Below are positions 33,111 through 42,409 of a stretch of 64,000 nucleotides of DNA, in pieces. Every line of letters begins with the position of its first letter. Position 1 is the stretch's first letter. Source of the DNA: Tsuneonella sp. CC-YZS046 (GTDB taxonomy: Bacteria > Pseudomonadota > Alphaproteobacteria > Sphingomonadales > Sphingomonadaceae); the NCBI RefSeq assembly GCF_035581365.1, contig NZ_CP141590.1:3282001-3346000 (forward strand), given 5' to 3'. A program made the translations under genes and the position numbers. The notes below the pieces were generated by a model, which saw only the letters and a list, made by a program, of their open reading frames with translations, had not been told where the DNA came from and searched no databases.

Positions 33111-34724
33111 ATGGACGCGCCACTGCAAAAACCCGCCATGGCAACGCCACGTATCCTTCTCGTCGTTGGCGGCGGCATCGCCGCCTACAAGACGTGCGAA
33201 CTGATCCGCACCATCCGCAGGGACGGGGGCGTCGTCACCTGCGTTCTGACCGAAGCGGGCACGCAGTTCGTCACCCCCATGACCCTCGCGGCGCTCAGCG
33301 AAAACCCGGTCTACACCACCTTGTGGGATCTCAAGAACGAGGTCGAGATGGGCCATATCCAGCTGAGCCGCCAGGCCGATCTGGTGGTCGTGTGCCCGGC
33401 CACGGCGGATCTGCTGGCCAAGATGGCGAGCGGCATCGCCGACGATCTGGCGACGACATTGCTGCTGGCCACCGACAAGCCGGTCTTCGCTGTGCCGGCG
33501 ATGAATGTCCGCATGTGGCAGCACGAGGCGACCGAACGGAATGTCGCCCGGCTGCGCCGTGCCGGGGTGGCCGTGATGCAGCCCGATGTCGGCCCCATGG
33601 CCTGTGGCGAATTCGGCCCGGGCCGCTTGCCCGAGCCGGATGCGGTGTGGAATGCGATCCGGGACATGCTGAGGCTGGGCGGGGCTGTGATCTCCGGCGG
33701 GCCTGCCGCGATTGAATCGCTTGAAGCAGGGGAGGACGAACCTCGGAGCGAAGGAAGGTTTGGCCTCGGCAGCCTGCTGGCCTCGATCATTCCGCGCCGC
33801 GCGCCGCCCCGGGTGGTGGATGCGGCGGAAGAATTTGCGCCGATGCCGCCGTGGCCCGAAGGCCCGGAGGAACTGCCGCCCCTGCTCCCGCAGGATGCGC
33901 CATCCGCGCCATTGCTGGCGCAGAAGGGGGCCGCCAAGGCCGCTCCTCCGACAGATCCGCAGGCGATCGGTCATGAGATCGACCCAGATCGGGCCGCGCC
34001 GGAGATCGTGGAAGGCGATGCCGCGCCCCCGCTCCCCGATCCGCTGGACGGGCAGCCCGATTTCATCACAGAGCCGGAGCATCGCCCGCTGTTCGGCAAG
34101 CATGTGCTGGTTACGGCTGGCCCGACCCACGAGCCGATCGATCCGGTGCGCTACATAGCGAATCGTTCTTCCGGCAGGCAGGGTTTCGCCATCGCCGAGG
34201 CCGCAGCGGCGGCCGGCGCGCGCGTCACGCTGGTGTCGGGTCCGGTAATTCTGCCGACCCCGCCCGGCGTGGACCGGGTGGACGTCGAAACCGCCCGTGA
34301 AATGGCCGATGCCGTGAAGCGCAGCTTGCCGGCGGACGTGGCGGTCATGGTCGCCGCGGTGGCGGACTGGCGGACGATGGAAATATCGCAGACCAAGATG
34401 AAGAAGCGGGAATCGGCCCCGCCCGCGCTGCGGCTGACGGAGAATCCGGATATTCTCGCCAATGTCGCCACCGCCATGAAACGGCCGAAGCTGGTCGTGG
34501 GGTTTGCCGCCGAAACCGACGATGTGATCGAGAACGCCAAATCCAAGCGCAAGCGCAAGGGGGCGGATTGGATCGTCGCCAACGATGTGTCGGGAGATGT
34601 GATGGGCGGAACGCGCAACCGGGTGCATATCGTCACCGAGCATGATGTCGAAAGCTGGGACGACCTGCCCAAGGAAGATGTGGCGCGCAAGCTGGTGGAG
34701 AGGATCGCCGATGCGCTGGCCTGA
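33111..34724 (+). CDS. coaBC: Bifunctional CoaBC: phosphopantothenoylcysteine synthetase/decarboxylase
   Basis: The protein is 537 aa, against about 400 for most CoaBC. The CoaC flavoprotein half spans about 15-190, with [15 protein letters not shown], catalytic His in [19 protein letters not shown], and the [12 protein letters not shown] Cys lid. The CoaB half starts near 327 with [20 protein letters not shown] and has NPDILA and the AAVADW motif. A Pro/Ala/Glu-rich, probably disordered linker of about 130 residues (195-326) joins them and accounts for the extra length. It makes 4'-phosphopantetheine for CoA. An alternative start is [12 protein letters not shown] at residue 10. Its end overlaps dut by 14 nt. 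Confidence 0.94.
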   Translation: MDAPLQKPAMATPRILLVVGGGIAAYKTCELIRTIRRDGGVVTCVLTEAGTQFVTPMTLAALSENPVYTTLWDLKNEVEMGHIQLSRQADLVVVCPATADLLAKMASGIADDLATTLLLATDKPVFAVPAMNVRMWQHEATERNVARLRRAGVAVMQPDVGPMACGEFGPGRLPEPDAVWNAIRDMLRLGGAVISGGPAAIESLEAGEDEPRSEGRFGLGSLLASIIPRRAPPRVVDAAEEFAPMPPWPEGPEELPPLLPQDAPSAPLLAQKGAAKAAPPTDPQAIGHEIDPDRAAPEIVEGDAAPPLPDPLDGQPDFITEPEHRPLFGKHVLVTAGPTHEPIDPVRYIANRSSGRQGFAIAEAAAAAGARVTLVSGPVILPTPPGVDRVDVETAREMADAVKRSLPADVAVMVAAVADWRTMEISQTKMKKRESAPPALRLTENPDILANVATAMKRPKLVVGFAAETDDVIENAKSKRKRKGADWIVANDVSGDVMGGTRNRVHIVTEHDVESWDDLPKEDVARKLVERIADALA

Positions 34725-35175
34725 TCCTGTCCCGGTCAAGCTGCGCCGGCTTCCGCATGGGGAGGGGCTGGCATTGCCCGGTTATGCCACCGATGGCGCG
34801 GCGGGAATGGACGTGCTGGCGGCGGAGGATGTGACCCTGCCTTCCGGCGGACGGCACGCGGTCGCCACGGGGATTGCCGTGGCCATTCCCGACGGATTCG
34901 AGATCCAGGTGCGGCCCCGTTCCGGCCTCGCCCTGAAGCACGGGATCAGCTTGCCCAATACCCCCGGCACTATCGATTCCGATTATCGCGGCGAATTGAA
35001 GATCATCATGATCAACCACGGCGCGGAAGAATTCGCGATCCGCCGGGGCGACCGGATCGCCCAGCTCGTTCTGGCGCCGGTGGTGCGGGCGGGCTGGCTG
35101 GAGGTCGAGGATCTCGACCAAACCGCGCGCGGCGCGGGCGGGTTCGGTTCCACCGGCGGGCACGAGAAGCTGTAA
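34711..35175 (+). CDS. dut: dUTP diphosphatase
   Basis: The protein is 154 aa. All five trimeric dUTPase motifs are present: [33 protein letters not shown] (with catalytic Asp), [12 protein letters not shown] and the C-terminal GGFGSTGGH arm. It removes dUTP and supplies dUMP. The ATG lies inside the coaBC end, a coupling that is conserved in many bacteria. Confidence 0.96.
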   Translation: MRWPDPVPVKLRRLPHGEGLALPGYATDGAAGMDVLAAEDVTLPSGGRHAVATGIAVAIPDGFEIQVRPRSGLALKHGISLPNTPGTIDSDYRGELKIIMINHGAEEFAIRRGDRIAQLVLAPVVRAGWLEVEDLDQTARGAGGFGSTGGHEKL

Positions 35176-35196
35176 TTCCCAGCCCGCAATGCAAGA

Positions 35197-35222
35197 GGGC
35201 GGAGCCGTTGCCGGCCCCGCCC
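35197..35222 (-). terminator. Shared hairpin between dut and DUF4136 gene
   Basis: GGGCGG-A-GCCG pairs with CGGC-C-CCGCCC around TTGC. It lies between two convergent stops. On the minus strand TCTTGCATT follows, so it better fits termination of the DUF4136 gene; on the plus strand there is no T-run. Confidence 0.45.
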
Positions 35223-35245
35223 CGATCCGTGGAATTATCGCGGGA

Positions 35246-35929
35246 TCAGTTCACCCGCTTCACCGTGGTCTTTTCCGGAGCGATGCTGATGCGCACCGTC
35301 TCGCCGGAATTGCCGGGGAAGTCGGTGAACATCGCCTCGACCAGATTCGGCACCAGATACTGAAGCCGGTTCGAGGTCGAGAGCGCCTGGGCCTTGCCTT
35401 CGAACAGGCGCTTGCCGTCCGCCGCGCGGTCGATCTTCAGGTCGATTCCGCTGGTGTAGACGGTGTAGCTGCGCACATCGGAACCGCCGAACCAGGGATC
35501 ATGAAAGCCGTATCCCCACGGGCGGGAATAATAGCCCGGCCAGTAGCCATAGGAACGATAGCCATACCAGGGCGAGTAGAACGGATCACGATAGAAGCCG
35601 GTGCTCTGCACCTTTTCGCGGCCGTTATCGACGCCATAGTCGAAGCGCACCAGCAAGCTCGCCTTGTCGGGCGTGGTTTCCGTGTATCCGAGCCGAAGCA
35701 ACTGCTGGTCCACCAACTCTGCATATTGGGAAAATTCCAGCCCACCGGCCAGCGCCGGATCATCGGCGACCACCGCGAAGGTCTGCCCTTGCGGGGCAGG
35801 CAACTGGCTTTCGAAGCGCGATACATCCGCCTTGAACGGAGTGGTGCAGGCCGCGGCGAGGCTGGCAAGCAGCAGAGGGACCGCTGCCATTGCCATGCGG
35901 CGAACCGGCCTCTTGTATCTTGTAGTCAT
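35246..35929 (-). CDS. DUF4136 lipoprotein (paralog)
   Basis: The protein is 227 aa from MTTRYKRPVRRMAM, with a lipoprotein signal ending LLASLAAAC. The DUF4136 core has SRFESQLPAPQGQTFAVVAD, YAELVDQQLLRLGYTETTPD, IDLKIDRAADGKRLFEGKAQ and the end [17 protein letters not shown]. The central loop is unusually rich in Tyr, Trp, Pro and Gly (FYSPWYGYRSYGYWPGYYS). It shares the PGNSGET C-terminal signature with the gene at 10.1 kb. The function is unknown. A longer frame to 36061 has no signal peptide and was rejected. Confidence 0.82.
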   Translation of the reverse strand: MTTRYKRPVRRMAMAAVPLLLASLAAACTTPFKADVSRFESQLPAPQGQTFAVVADDPALAGGLEFSQYAELVDQQLLRLGYTETTPDKASLLVRFDYGVDNGREKVQSTGFYRDPFYSPWYGYRSYGYWPGYYSRPWGYGFHDPWFGGSDVRSYTVYTSGIDLKIDRAADGKRLFEGKAQALSTSNRLQYLVPNLVEAMFTDFPGNSGETVRISIAPEKTTVKRVN

Positions 35930-36070
35930 GGCAATCTCCGAACGAACATCAAGCATGGCCTTTCGCCTGAAACAAGGCGCAATATCGCCATGGTCGAAGA
36001 GTGCAATAAACAAGACCGGCTGAATAGAGCTTGAACGAGGTTCGATAAAAAACCATTTCAAGTCAATTGC

Positions 36071-37084
36071 CTATCCGCGAACCAAGCCCAATGCGCGATA
36101 GGCTTCGGCCAGGGTCGGCGAAGCGATTTCGCGCGCTTTTGCGGCGCCGCGCGCAAGAATCGCGCCCAGTTCCTCCCGATCATCCTTCAGTTCCCGGAAG
36201 CGGGCGGAAATCGGTCCAAGCGTTTCGACCAGCAATTCGCCAAGCGCGGGCTTGAAGGAGCCGAAACCCTGCCCGCCGAATTCGGCCAGCACATCGTCTA
36301 CCGCGCTGCCGGCGACAGCGGCATAGATCGTCACGAGGTTGAGCGCTTCCGGCCTGCCTTCCAGCCCCGCCTTTTCGGAAGGCAGCGGTTCGGGGTCGGT
36401 CTTCGCCTTCTTGACCTTCTTCATGATCTCATCGGCATCGTCGGTCAGGTTGATGCGGCTCATGTCCGATGGATCGGACTTGCTCATCTTCGCCGTTCCG
36501 TCGCGCAGGCTCATGATGCGCGCCGCCTCTGGCGGAGTGATCGGATCGGGCAGGGTGAATATCTCCTCCCCGGCGCCGAAATCATTGTTGAATTTCTGCG
36601 CGATGTCGCGCGCCAGCTCGAGGTGCTGCTTCTGGTCCTCGCCGACCGGCACATGGGTCGCCTGATACAGCAGCACGTCGGCCGCCTGCAGCACCGGATA
36701 GGTGTAAAGCGCGGCGCTGGCGCCTTCGCGGTTCTTGCCGGACTTGTCCTTGAACTGGGTCATCCGGTTCAGCCAGCCGAGCCGCGCGGTGCCGTTGAGC
36801 AGCCATTGCAGTTCGGCATGGGCGGGAACCTGCGCCTGGTTGAACAGGATCGACCGATCCGGGTCGATCCCGCAGGCGACCAGCGCCCCCGCCATCTCCA
36901 GCGTGGCGGCATGCAGCTCGGCCGGCACATGCGGCATGGAAATGGCGTGCAGGTCGGCCAGGAAGAACAGGCACTGCCCGTCACCGGCCATATCGTCCTG
37001 CATCCGAGCCCAGTTGCGGATCGCCCCCAGATAATTGCCGAGGTGGAGATTGCCCGTGGGCTGGATGCCGGAAACGACGCGCAT
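36071..37084 (-). CDS. trpS: Tryptophanyl-tRNA synthetase
   Basis: The protein is 337 aa from MRVVSGIQPTGNLHLGNYLG; AAGG lies 8 nt before this ATG, whereas the ATG at 37099 has no ribosome binding site. The HIGH-type motif is TGNLHLGNY and the KMSKS loop is GTAKMSKSDPSD, both intact. The LLYQATHVPVGEDQKQHLEL block that binds ATP and Trp is present. It charges tRNA-Trp. murJ lies upstream on the same strand with a 212-nt gap. Confidence 0.97.
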   Translation of the reverse strand: MRVVSGIQPTGNLHLGNYLGAIRNWARMQDDMAGDGQCLFFLADLHAISMPHVPAELHAATLEMAGALVACGIDPDRSILFNQAQVPAHAELQWLLNGTARLGWLNRMTQFKDKSGKNREGASAALYTYPVLQAADVLLYQATHVPVGEDQKQHLELARDIAQKFNNDFGAGEEIFTLPDPITPPEAARIMSLRDGTAKMSKSDPSDMSRINLTDDADEIMKKVKKAKTDPEPLPSEKAGLEGRPEALNLVTIYAAVAGSAVDDVLAEFGGQGFGSFKPALGELLVETLGPISARFRELKDDREELGAILARGAAKAREIASPTLAEAYRALGLVRG

Positions 37085-37296
37085 GGATTGAACCTTCATG
37101 ATGAGAGCGATGTCTATGTCTATGGATGTCCGTCACGCCCGGACATGGCGGAAAAGATCAGCGCGCGAGGCGCGATGCCGCGCGCCATCGCCAGGTGCCG
37201 CCATGGGCGCACCGGCAGGGGCGGTTCGGAAAGCCGATATGGAGTGACGAGCGTTCCATGGCGGGCGCATACCATAAATCGCGCCGCGTGGAAGCC

Positions 37297-38889
37297 TTAC
37301 TCGGCCGTGCCGGCCGGCCTGGCATTGCGGCGGCGGCGAAGCTGGGCGATCAGATCCTTGTCGAGCGCCCCAATCATCCAGGCCACTGCGAAGAAGGTGA
37401 CAAGCCCGGTCGCAACCAGCGCGCCGAGCGACCAGATGCGGTGGATCACATGGCTGCCGTAATAGGGCGTCATCAGCGGCATCACGAGCGCGAGCGCGCC
37501 GGCCATGGCCCCGGTTGCAATGATTTGCCGCAGAACGCGGCCACCCAGCTTGCCTGTCGCGTGATACCAGCCGCGCCAGTGGAGCAGGCTGTAGAGCAGC
37601 AGCACGTTCAGCGTCGCGGTGAAGGCCGTGGCGCCCGCAAGCCCGACGATGCCGAAGCGCGGCACCACGATGAAATTGATGCCGATATTCACGATCAGCG
37701 CGAAGGCGGCGACCCAGACCGGGGTGCGCGTGTCTTCGCGGCTGAAGAAAGCGGGCTGGAATACCTTCACCAGCACATAGGAAGGCAGGCCCGCGACGAG
37801 AGCGATCACGATGTTGGACATGATCGCGCCATCCGCATGGGTCATCTTGCCGCCGACGAAGAAGGCCGTGACGAAGGCCGGGGCGCAGACCGCCAGCGCG
37901 GCGGCGGCGGGCAGGGTCAGCAGCAGCGCCATCTCCACCGCATTGGTCTGCAGCCGGTGCGCCTCGGCGTTATTGTCGGTCTGGATATGGCGGGCGAGCA
38001 TCGGCAGTATGGCGGTGCCCAGCGCGATGCCGACGATACCCAGCGGCATCTGGTTCAGCCGGTCGGCATATTTGAGCAGCGTCAGCGATCCCTGGGGCAG
38101 GGAGGTGGCGAAGAAAGTGTCGACGAACTGGCTGATCTGGTAGATGCCCGCGCCGAATGTCGCCGGCAGGATCAGCAGGCCGAGGCGTTTCACTTCCGGG
38201 GTGAGGCGCGGCATCCGGAGATGCAGGCGGACGCCGGTTTCGCGCGCGGCCCACCACAGATAGCCGAGCTGGGCGACTCCGGCGAGAGCGACGGAAATGG
38301 CGAGCGCCAGCGCGACGATCCGGTCATCCCCGCTATCGCCGCGCAGATGCCAGCCGGCAATGATGCCGCTGATCAGCACGATATTGAGCAGGACCGGCGC
38401 GAAGGCGCCCGGCCCGAATCGGGAGCGGGCGTTGAGCAGGCCGGAAAGCATCGCCACGAGGCTCACCAGCATCAGATAGGGGAAGGTGATCCGGCTGAGC
38501 AGCACGGACAGCTCGAACTTGCCCGGAACCTGCTGGAAATCGCTGGCCAGGAGCCAGACGATGCCCGGCATCGCGATCATCGCCAGGGCGCTGAAACCCA
38601 GCAGCACCCAGACGAACACCGCCAGCACGTCATTGGCGAAGCGCGCGGCCGCTTCCTCCCCGCCGTCTCCGTGCAACGCCCGGCTGTAGAGCGGGACGAA
38701 GGCGACGGAGAATGCGCCTTCCGCGAACAGCCGCCGGAACGTGTTGGGCAGGATGAAGGCGAGCTGGAACGCGTCCGCCGCCATCCCCGCGCCGAGCACC
38801 CGCGCCATCAGCATGTCGCGCGCGAAGCCGAACACCCGGCTGATCGCGGTCAGGCCGCCGATCGTCCCGACATTGCGAACCAGGCTCAC
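37297..38889 (-). CDS. murJ: Lipid II flippase MurJ
   Basis: The protein is 530 aa with about 14 transmembrane helices. The MurJ N-terminus has TIGGLTAISRVFGFARDMLM, GAGMAADAFQLAFILPNTFR and FAEGAFSVAFVPLYSR, carrying the conserved Arg residues of the central cavity. It flips lipid-linked peptidoglycan precursor across the inner membrane. It reads leftward together with secB (upstream) and trpS (downstream), with about 115 and 212 nt gaps, so separate promoters are possible. Confidence 0.95.
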   Translation of the reverse strand: MSLVRNVGTIGGLTAISRVFGFARDMLMARVLGAGMAADAFQLAFILPNTFRRLFAEGAFSVAFVPLYSRALHGDGGEEAAARFANDVLAVFVWVLLGFSALAMIAMPGIVWLLASDFQQVPGKFELSVLLSRITFPYLMLVSLVAMLSGLLNARSRFGPGAFAPVLLNIVLISGIIAGWHLRGDSGDDRIVALALAISVALAGVAQLGYLWWAARETGVRLHLRMPRLTPEVKRLGLLILPATFGAGIYQISQFVDTFFATSLPQGSLTLLKYADRLNQMPLGIVGIALGTAILPMLARHIQTDNNAEAHRLQTNAVEMALLLTLPAAAALAVCAPAFVTAFFVGGKMTHADGAIMSNIVIALVAGLPSYVLVKVFQPAFFSREDTRTPVWVAAFALIVNIGINFIVVPRFGIVGLAGATAFTATLNVLLLYSLLHWRGWYHATGKLGGRVLRQIIATGAMAGALALVMPLMTPYYGSHVIHRIWSLGALVATGLVTFFAVAWMIGALDKDLIAQLRRRRNARPAGTAE

Positions 38890-39004
38890 GATTCCGCGCT
38901 CCGTTCGTGCCCTGCGTATCGAAGCATGACGGAAACTATCACCCTCCCTTCGGCAAGCTCAGGGCAGGCAGGCAAATCGCGCACGGCTTGCGCCGCTCTT
39001 TTCG

Positions 39005-39535
39005 TCAGGCGTCGCCGCCAGGCGGAAGCGCGGCTTCGGTTTCCTGCTGCTCGGCATAGCGCTGCTGCAGCTGCTGCACATACAGGCCGTTGAAGTCGAT
39101 CGGGTCCAGCAGCAGCGGCGGGAAACCGGCGTCGCGCACCGCATCCGCGATCACCCGGCGGGCGAAGGGGAACAGGATGCGCGGCGCTTCCGCGTAAAGA
39201 AAGGCATGGGCCTGCTCGTCGGGCAGGTTGCGCATGCCGACCAGGCCGCAATAGGCGAGATCGACCACATATACGGTGCCGCTGTCGACCTTGTTGGTCG
39301 CCGTGATCTTCAGCTCGACCTCGTGAATCTCCTCGTTCACCGCGGTTGCGCCGATATTGAACTGGATGTCGAGATTGGGCTGTTCCTGCCATTGGAAGCA
39401 GGCGGGGGCGTTGGGATTTTCTACCGAAAGATCCTTCACATATTGCGAGATCAGGCCCGCCGCGGGGCCGTTGTCCGCGCCATTGCCGGTGTTTTCGGTG
39501 TCGAGATCGGTCAGGATGTCGCCTTCTTCGGCCAT
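39005..39535 (-). CDS. secB: Protein-export chaperone SecB
   Basis: The protein is 176 aa. Conserved blocks: LISQYVKDLSVENPNAP, VELKITATNKVDSGTVYVVD, YCGLVGMRNLP, and LYAEAPRILFPFARRVIADA. N- and C-terminal tails are acidic. It holds preproteins unfolded and delivers them to SecA. It is divergent from the Tim44-like gene, an arrangement common in alphaproteobacteria. Confidence 0.96.
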   Translation of the reverse strand: MAEEGDILTDLDTENTGNGADNGPAAGLISQYVKDLSVENPNAPACFQWQEQPNLDIQFNIGATAVNEEIHEVELKITATNKVDSGTVYVVDLAYCGLVGMRNLPDEQAHAFLYAEAPRILFPFARRVIADAVRDAGFPPLLLDPIDFNGLYVQQLQQRYAEQQETEAALPPGGDA

Positions 39536-39744
39536 AACGGAATGCGCTTTCTGTCAGGTGGGGCGGCAGGTCGCCGTCCTTGCATCAGCCGCGCGCCTAG
39601 CATCCCCCGACGGGCATCGCAACGCCGTGGAATGCAGGCTGGATATGGATGATCTGGGCCATGCACGGGTTGTTCATTTGTAATCCGTGCCTATTTGAGG
39701 CAGGTTAGGGAAAGCGGTGTGGCATTTTGCCGCCGAGAACTGCA

Positions 39745-40419
39745 ATGGATAATGTCGTGATCGTCGAAATCGTCATTCTGGCTATGATCGCAGCTTTCCT
39801 GGGCTTGCGTCTTTATTCCGTTCTCGGCCGCCGCGCCGAGCACGAGGAAGAGCCTGTGCCGACTCGTTTCGAGAAAAGCGGCAATGCCTCCGGCGCGGCC
39901 CGCGCGCCCCAGCCGGTGCAGCCATCGCCCGTGCCGTTCCGTCCGCGCGAGCTGGCGGGAGCCAGCCCCGCGACCGAGCGCGGATTGCAGGAAATCTCCG
40001 CCGCCGACCGCAGCTTCAATCTGTCCGCCTTCCTCGATGGGGCGAAGGCTGCCTATGCGATGATTCTCGAGGCGTTCTGGCGCGGGGACCGCGACGAGCT
40101 GAAGACGCTGTGCTCGCCGGAAGTCTATGCCAGCTTCGCCGGTGCGATCGACGCGCGCGAGCAGGCCGGGGAGCAGCTCGACAATCGTCTCGTCCGAATC
40201 GAGGAAGCCGTGATCCATGCGGCCGCGCTTGACCGGCGCACGGCCCGGATCGCCGTGCAGTTCACGGCCGATATCGCCGCGGTCACGCGCGACCGTGACG
40301 GCAATGTGATCGCCGGCTCGCTCGACGATGCGATCGAAAGCCGCGACATCTGGACCTTCTCGCGCGACGTGGGCTCCGCCGGGCCGGATTGGGTGCTCGA
40401 AGAAACCGACGTGGCTTGA
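39745..40419 (+). CDS. Tim44/TimA-family putative adaptor protein
   Basis: The protein is 224 aa. One N-terminal membrane helix (VVIVEIVILAMIAAFLGLRLY) precedes a charged/proline-rich linker and a C-terminal Tim44-like domain. The domain contains FNLSAFLDGAKAAYAMILEA, FWRGDRDELKTLCSPEVYA and the beta strands ending in DIWTFSRDVGSAGPDWVLEE. The domain is related to the mitochondrial import motor subunit; in alphaproteobacteria it is an inner-membrane adaptor of uncertain role. The ATG at MDNVVIVEI was chosen. mltA and smr follow closely. Confidence 0.87.
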   Translation: MDNVVIVEIVILAMIAAFLGLRLYSVLGRRAEHEEEPVPTRFEKSGNASGAARAPQPVQPSPVPFRPRELAGASPATERGLQEISAADRSFNLSAFLDGAKAAYAMILEAFWRGDRDELKTLCSPEVYASFAGAIDAREQAGEQLDNRLVRIEEAVIHAAALDRRTARIAVQFTADIAAVTRDRDGNVIAGSLDDAIESRDIWTFSRDVGSAGPDWVLEETDVA

Positions 40420-40438
40420 CGGCGAGGGCGCCTGACGG

Positions 40439-41662
40439 ATGAGGGGCAGGCCTTTGGCTTACGGCTCGATACGCTCGTTTATCGCTGTCGCGGCGCTGGT
40501 CATGCTGGCCGGCTGCGTTCGGCTGATACCCCAGACCCAAACCCAGGTTCCGCCCACCGCACCGCCGCCCGCGGTCAGCACGCCGGGCAATGCCCTGCTG
40601 GCGGGCATCAAGCCCGGCCCGAAGCTGTCGTCCCTCAAGCTGGGCCAATCCCGGGCCGGGGCGGCGCTGTCCTCTTTCATCGAAAGCTGCCCGAAGCTGC
40701 TGGCGCGAAACGACCAGAGCGGCCTGACCCGGACGGAGGATTGGCGGCCGGCTTGCGTCGCGGCCACCACTTGGCGCTACGACAATGCGCCCGCCTTCTT
40801 CGAGACCCATTTCGAGGCGGCCCGGGTCGGCGACGGCAGCGCCTTCGCCACCGGCTATTACGAACCGGAAATCGAAGGCAGCCGCACCCGTATTCCGGGC
40901 TATGACGTCCCCGTCTACAGGATGCCCGACGATCTGGTGCGCGGCTGGCCCGACGACATGCCGGAGAAGGAACGGACCGGCAGGCAGCCGCTCGGCCGTT
41001 ATGACGACAGCGGCAGGTTCGTGCTCTATTACGACCGCGCCGAGATCGAGAATGGCGCGCTGGCGGGCAAGGGGCTGGAAATCGCCTGGGCAAGGGACCC
41101 GGTCGAATTCTTCTTCCTGCAGATTCAAGGCTCCGGCAGGCTGCGCGGCCCGGATGGCTCGATCATGCGGATCGGCTATGCGGGCCAGAACGGCCGCGAA
41201 TATGTCGGGGTCGGCTCGGTCATGCGCGAACGCGGGCTGATCGGCAGCGGGTCGGGGCAGTATTCCGGCTCGATGCAGGGCATCATGCAATATCTGCGCG
41301 AGCATCCCGAGGAAGGCCGCGAAATGATGCGGCTCAACAAGAGCTGGGTGTTCTTCCGCGAGGTGCCGGGCGATGGGCCGCTGGGGGCGCTGGGCGTTCC
41401 GGTGCGGCGCGAATCCTCAGTCGCGGCCGATCCCGCCTTCGTGCCGCTCGGCGCGCCGGTCTGGCTGGAGCTGGATCGGACCCAAGCCAGTGGTCTGTGG
41501 ATTGCGCAGGATACCGGCGGGGCGATCAAGGGCGCCAACCGCTTTGACACGTTCTGGGGCGCGGGCGCCGATGCAAGGGAGGTCGCCGGCGGAATGAGCG
41601 GACGCGGGCAGGCGCTGCTCTTCCTGCCGCGCGGAACCTTGTCGCGCCTAGGCGTGGAATGA
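40439..41662 (+). CDS. mltA: Membrane-bound lytic murein transglycosylase A
   Basis: The protein is 407 aa with a lipoprotein signal (FIAVAALVMLAGC). The MltA domain contains TGYYEPEIEGSRTR and PVEFFFLQIQGSGRL. The 3D domain near the end contains LWIAQDTGGAIKGANRFDTFWG, with the catalytic Asp of the AQDTGGAI motif. It cleaves glycan strands to form 1,6-anhydromuramic ends during wall turnover. The stop overlaps the smr start (ATGA), and the three genes Tim44-mltA-smr form one operon. Confidence 0.95.
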   Translation: MRGRPLAYGSIRSFIAVAALVMLAGCVRLIPQTQTQVPPTAPPPAVSTPGNALLAGIKPGPKLSSLKLGQSRAGAALSSFIESCPKLLARNDQSGLTRTEDWRPACVAATTWRYDNAPAFFETHFEAARVGDGSAFATGYYEPEIEGSRTRIPGYDVPVYRMPDDLVRGWPDDMPEKERTGRQPLGRYDDSGRFVLYYDRAEIENGALAGKGLEIAWARDPVEFFFLQIQGSGRLRGPDGSIMRIGYAGQNGREYVGVGSVMRERGLIGSGSGQYSGSMQGIMQYLREHPEEGREMMRLNKSWVFFREVPGDGPLGALGVPVRRESSVAADPAFVPLGAPVWLELDRTQASGLWIAQDTGGAIKGANRFDTFWGAGADAREVAGGMSGRGQALLFLPRGTLSRLGVE

Positions 41663-42240
41663 AGCCCCCACGGGGGCTGAGCGCCGACGAAGCGGAACTC
41701 TGGGCGCGCGTGGCGCGAACGGTGACGCCGCTGGCCGGACGCAAGGCTCCTGCCGCCGCCCGGCCCATCGCAACGCCTCCCAAGGCTTCGGACGCCAGCC
41801 TGTCCAAGGCCCTCGCGAACCCCACTGCAACACCGCTTCGGCCACAGCCCGATCATGCGCCGGTGCGCAAGCCCGCTCCGCCCCCGCTGGACCGGCAGAC
41901 GCTCAATTCCTCATGGGAGCGCAAACTTGGGCGGGCCGCCGTCGCGCCGGACTTCACGCTGGATCTGCATGGCGCATCGCTCGACGCCGCGCATTCGCGG
42001 CTCGATCATGGTTTGGCGCAGGCCCGCGCGATGGGCGCGCGGCTGGTGCTGGTGATTACGGGCAAGCCCCGCCCCACCGAGGCCGCGGACCGGGCCGGTT
42101 CGCGCGGGGTGATCCGCGCGAAGATTCTCGACTGGCTGGCGGCAGGCCCGCATTCCGGGGTGATTGCCGCGATCCGGCCCGCGCATCGGCGGCATGGCGG
42201 CGCGGGCGCGCTCTATATCGTGCTGAGGCGCGCGCGGTAG
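41659..42240 (+). CDS. Smr domain protein
   Basis: The protein is 193 aa. A variable Pro/Ala-rich N-terminal half is followed by a Smr domain (about residues 95-193). The domain has the DLHG motif (TLDLHGASLDAAHSRLDHGL), the LVLVITGKP strand, RGVIRAKILDWL and the RHGGAGALYIVLRR end. Smr domains of this kind are nicking endonucleases or RNA-binding modules. It corresponds to the short stand-alone Smr proteins of proteobacteria; the precise role is unknown. Confidence 0.88.
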   Translation: MKPPRGLSADEAELWARVARTVTPLAGRKAPAAARPIATPPKASDASLSKALANPTATPLRPQPDHAPVRKPAPPPLDRQTLNSSWERKLGRAAVAPDFTLDLHGASLDAAHSRLDHGLAQARAMGARLVLVITGKPRPTEAADRAGSRGVIRAKILDWLAAGPHSGVIAAIRPAHRRHGGAGALYIVLRRAR

Positions 42241-42269
42241 GCAAACCGTTCGTCTGTTTTACCTCGCTG

Positions 42270-42300
42270 CTGGGTTCCTGCTTCCGCGGAAATGACGAGG
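42270..42300. repeat. Possible half-copy of a sphingomonad intergenic palindrome
   Basis: TGGGTTCCTGCTTCCGCGGA followed by AATGACGAGG resembles the right half of REP-like elements whose ends read GGAATGACGA (compare 8891-8900). It lies just after the smr stop. No left half is seen. Confidence 0.35.
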
Positions 42301-42357
42301 AGCGATCCCATTCCAGACATGCCTGAAGAGCGCCCAACGAACGGGCGTCAAACGAAA

Positions 42358-42385
42358 CGGGCGGAAGCCTTTCGACCCCCGCCCG
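42358..42385 (-). terminator. Intrinsic terminator of ahpF
   Basis: CGGGCGG pairs with CCGCCCG (7 bp), and on the minus strand the stem is followed by TTTCGTTTG. It lies 25 nt after the ahpF stop. Confidence 0.6.
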
Positions 42386-42409
42386 CCCTTTGTCCGGTAA
42401 GCCAGCGCT

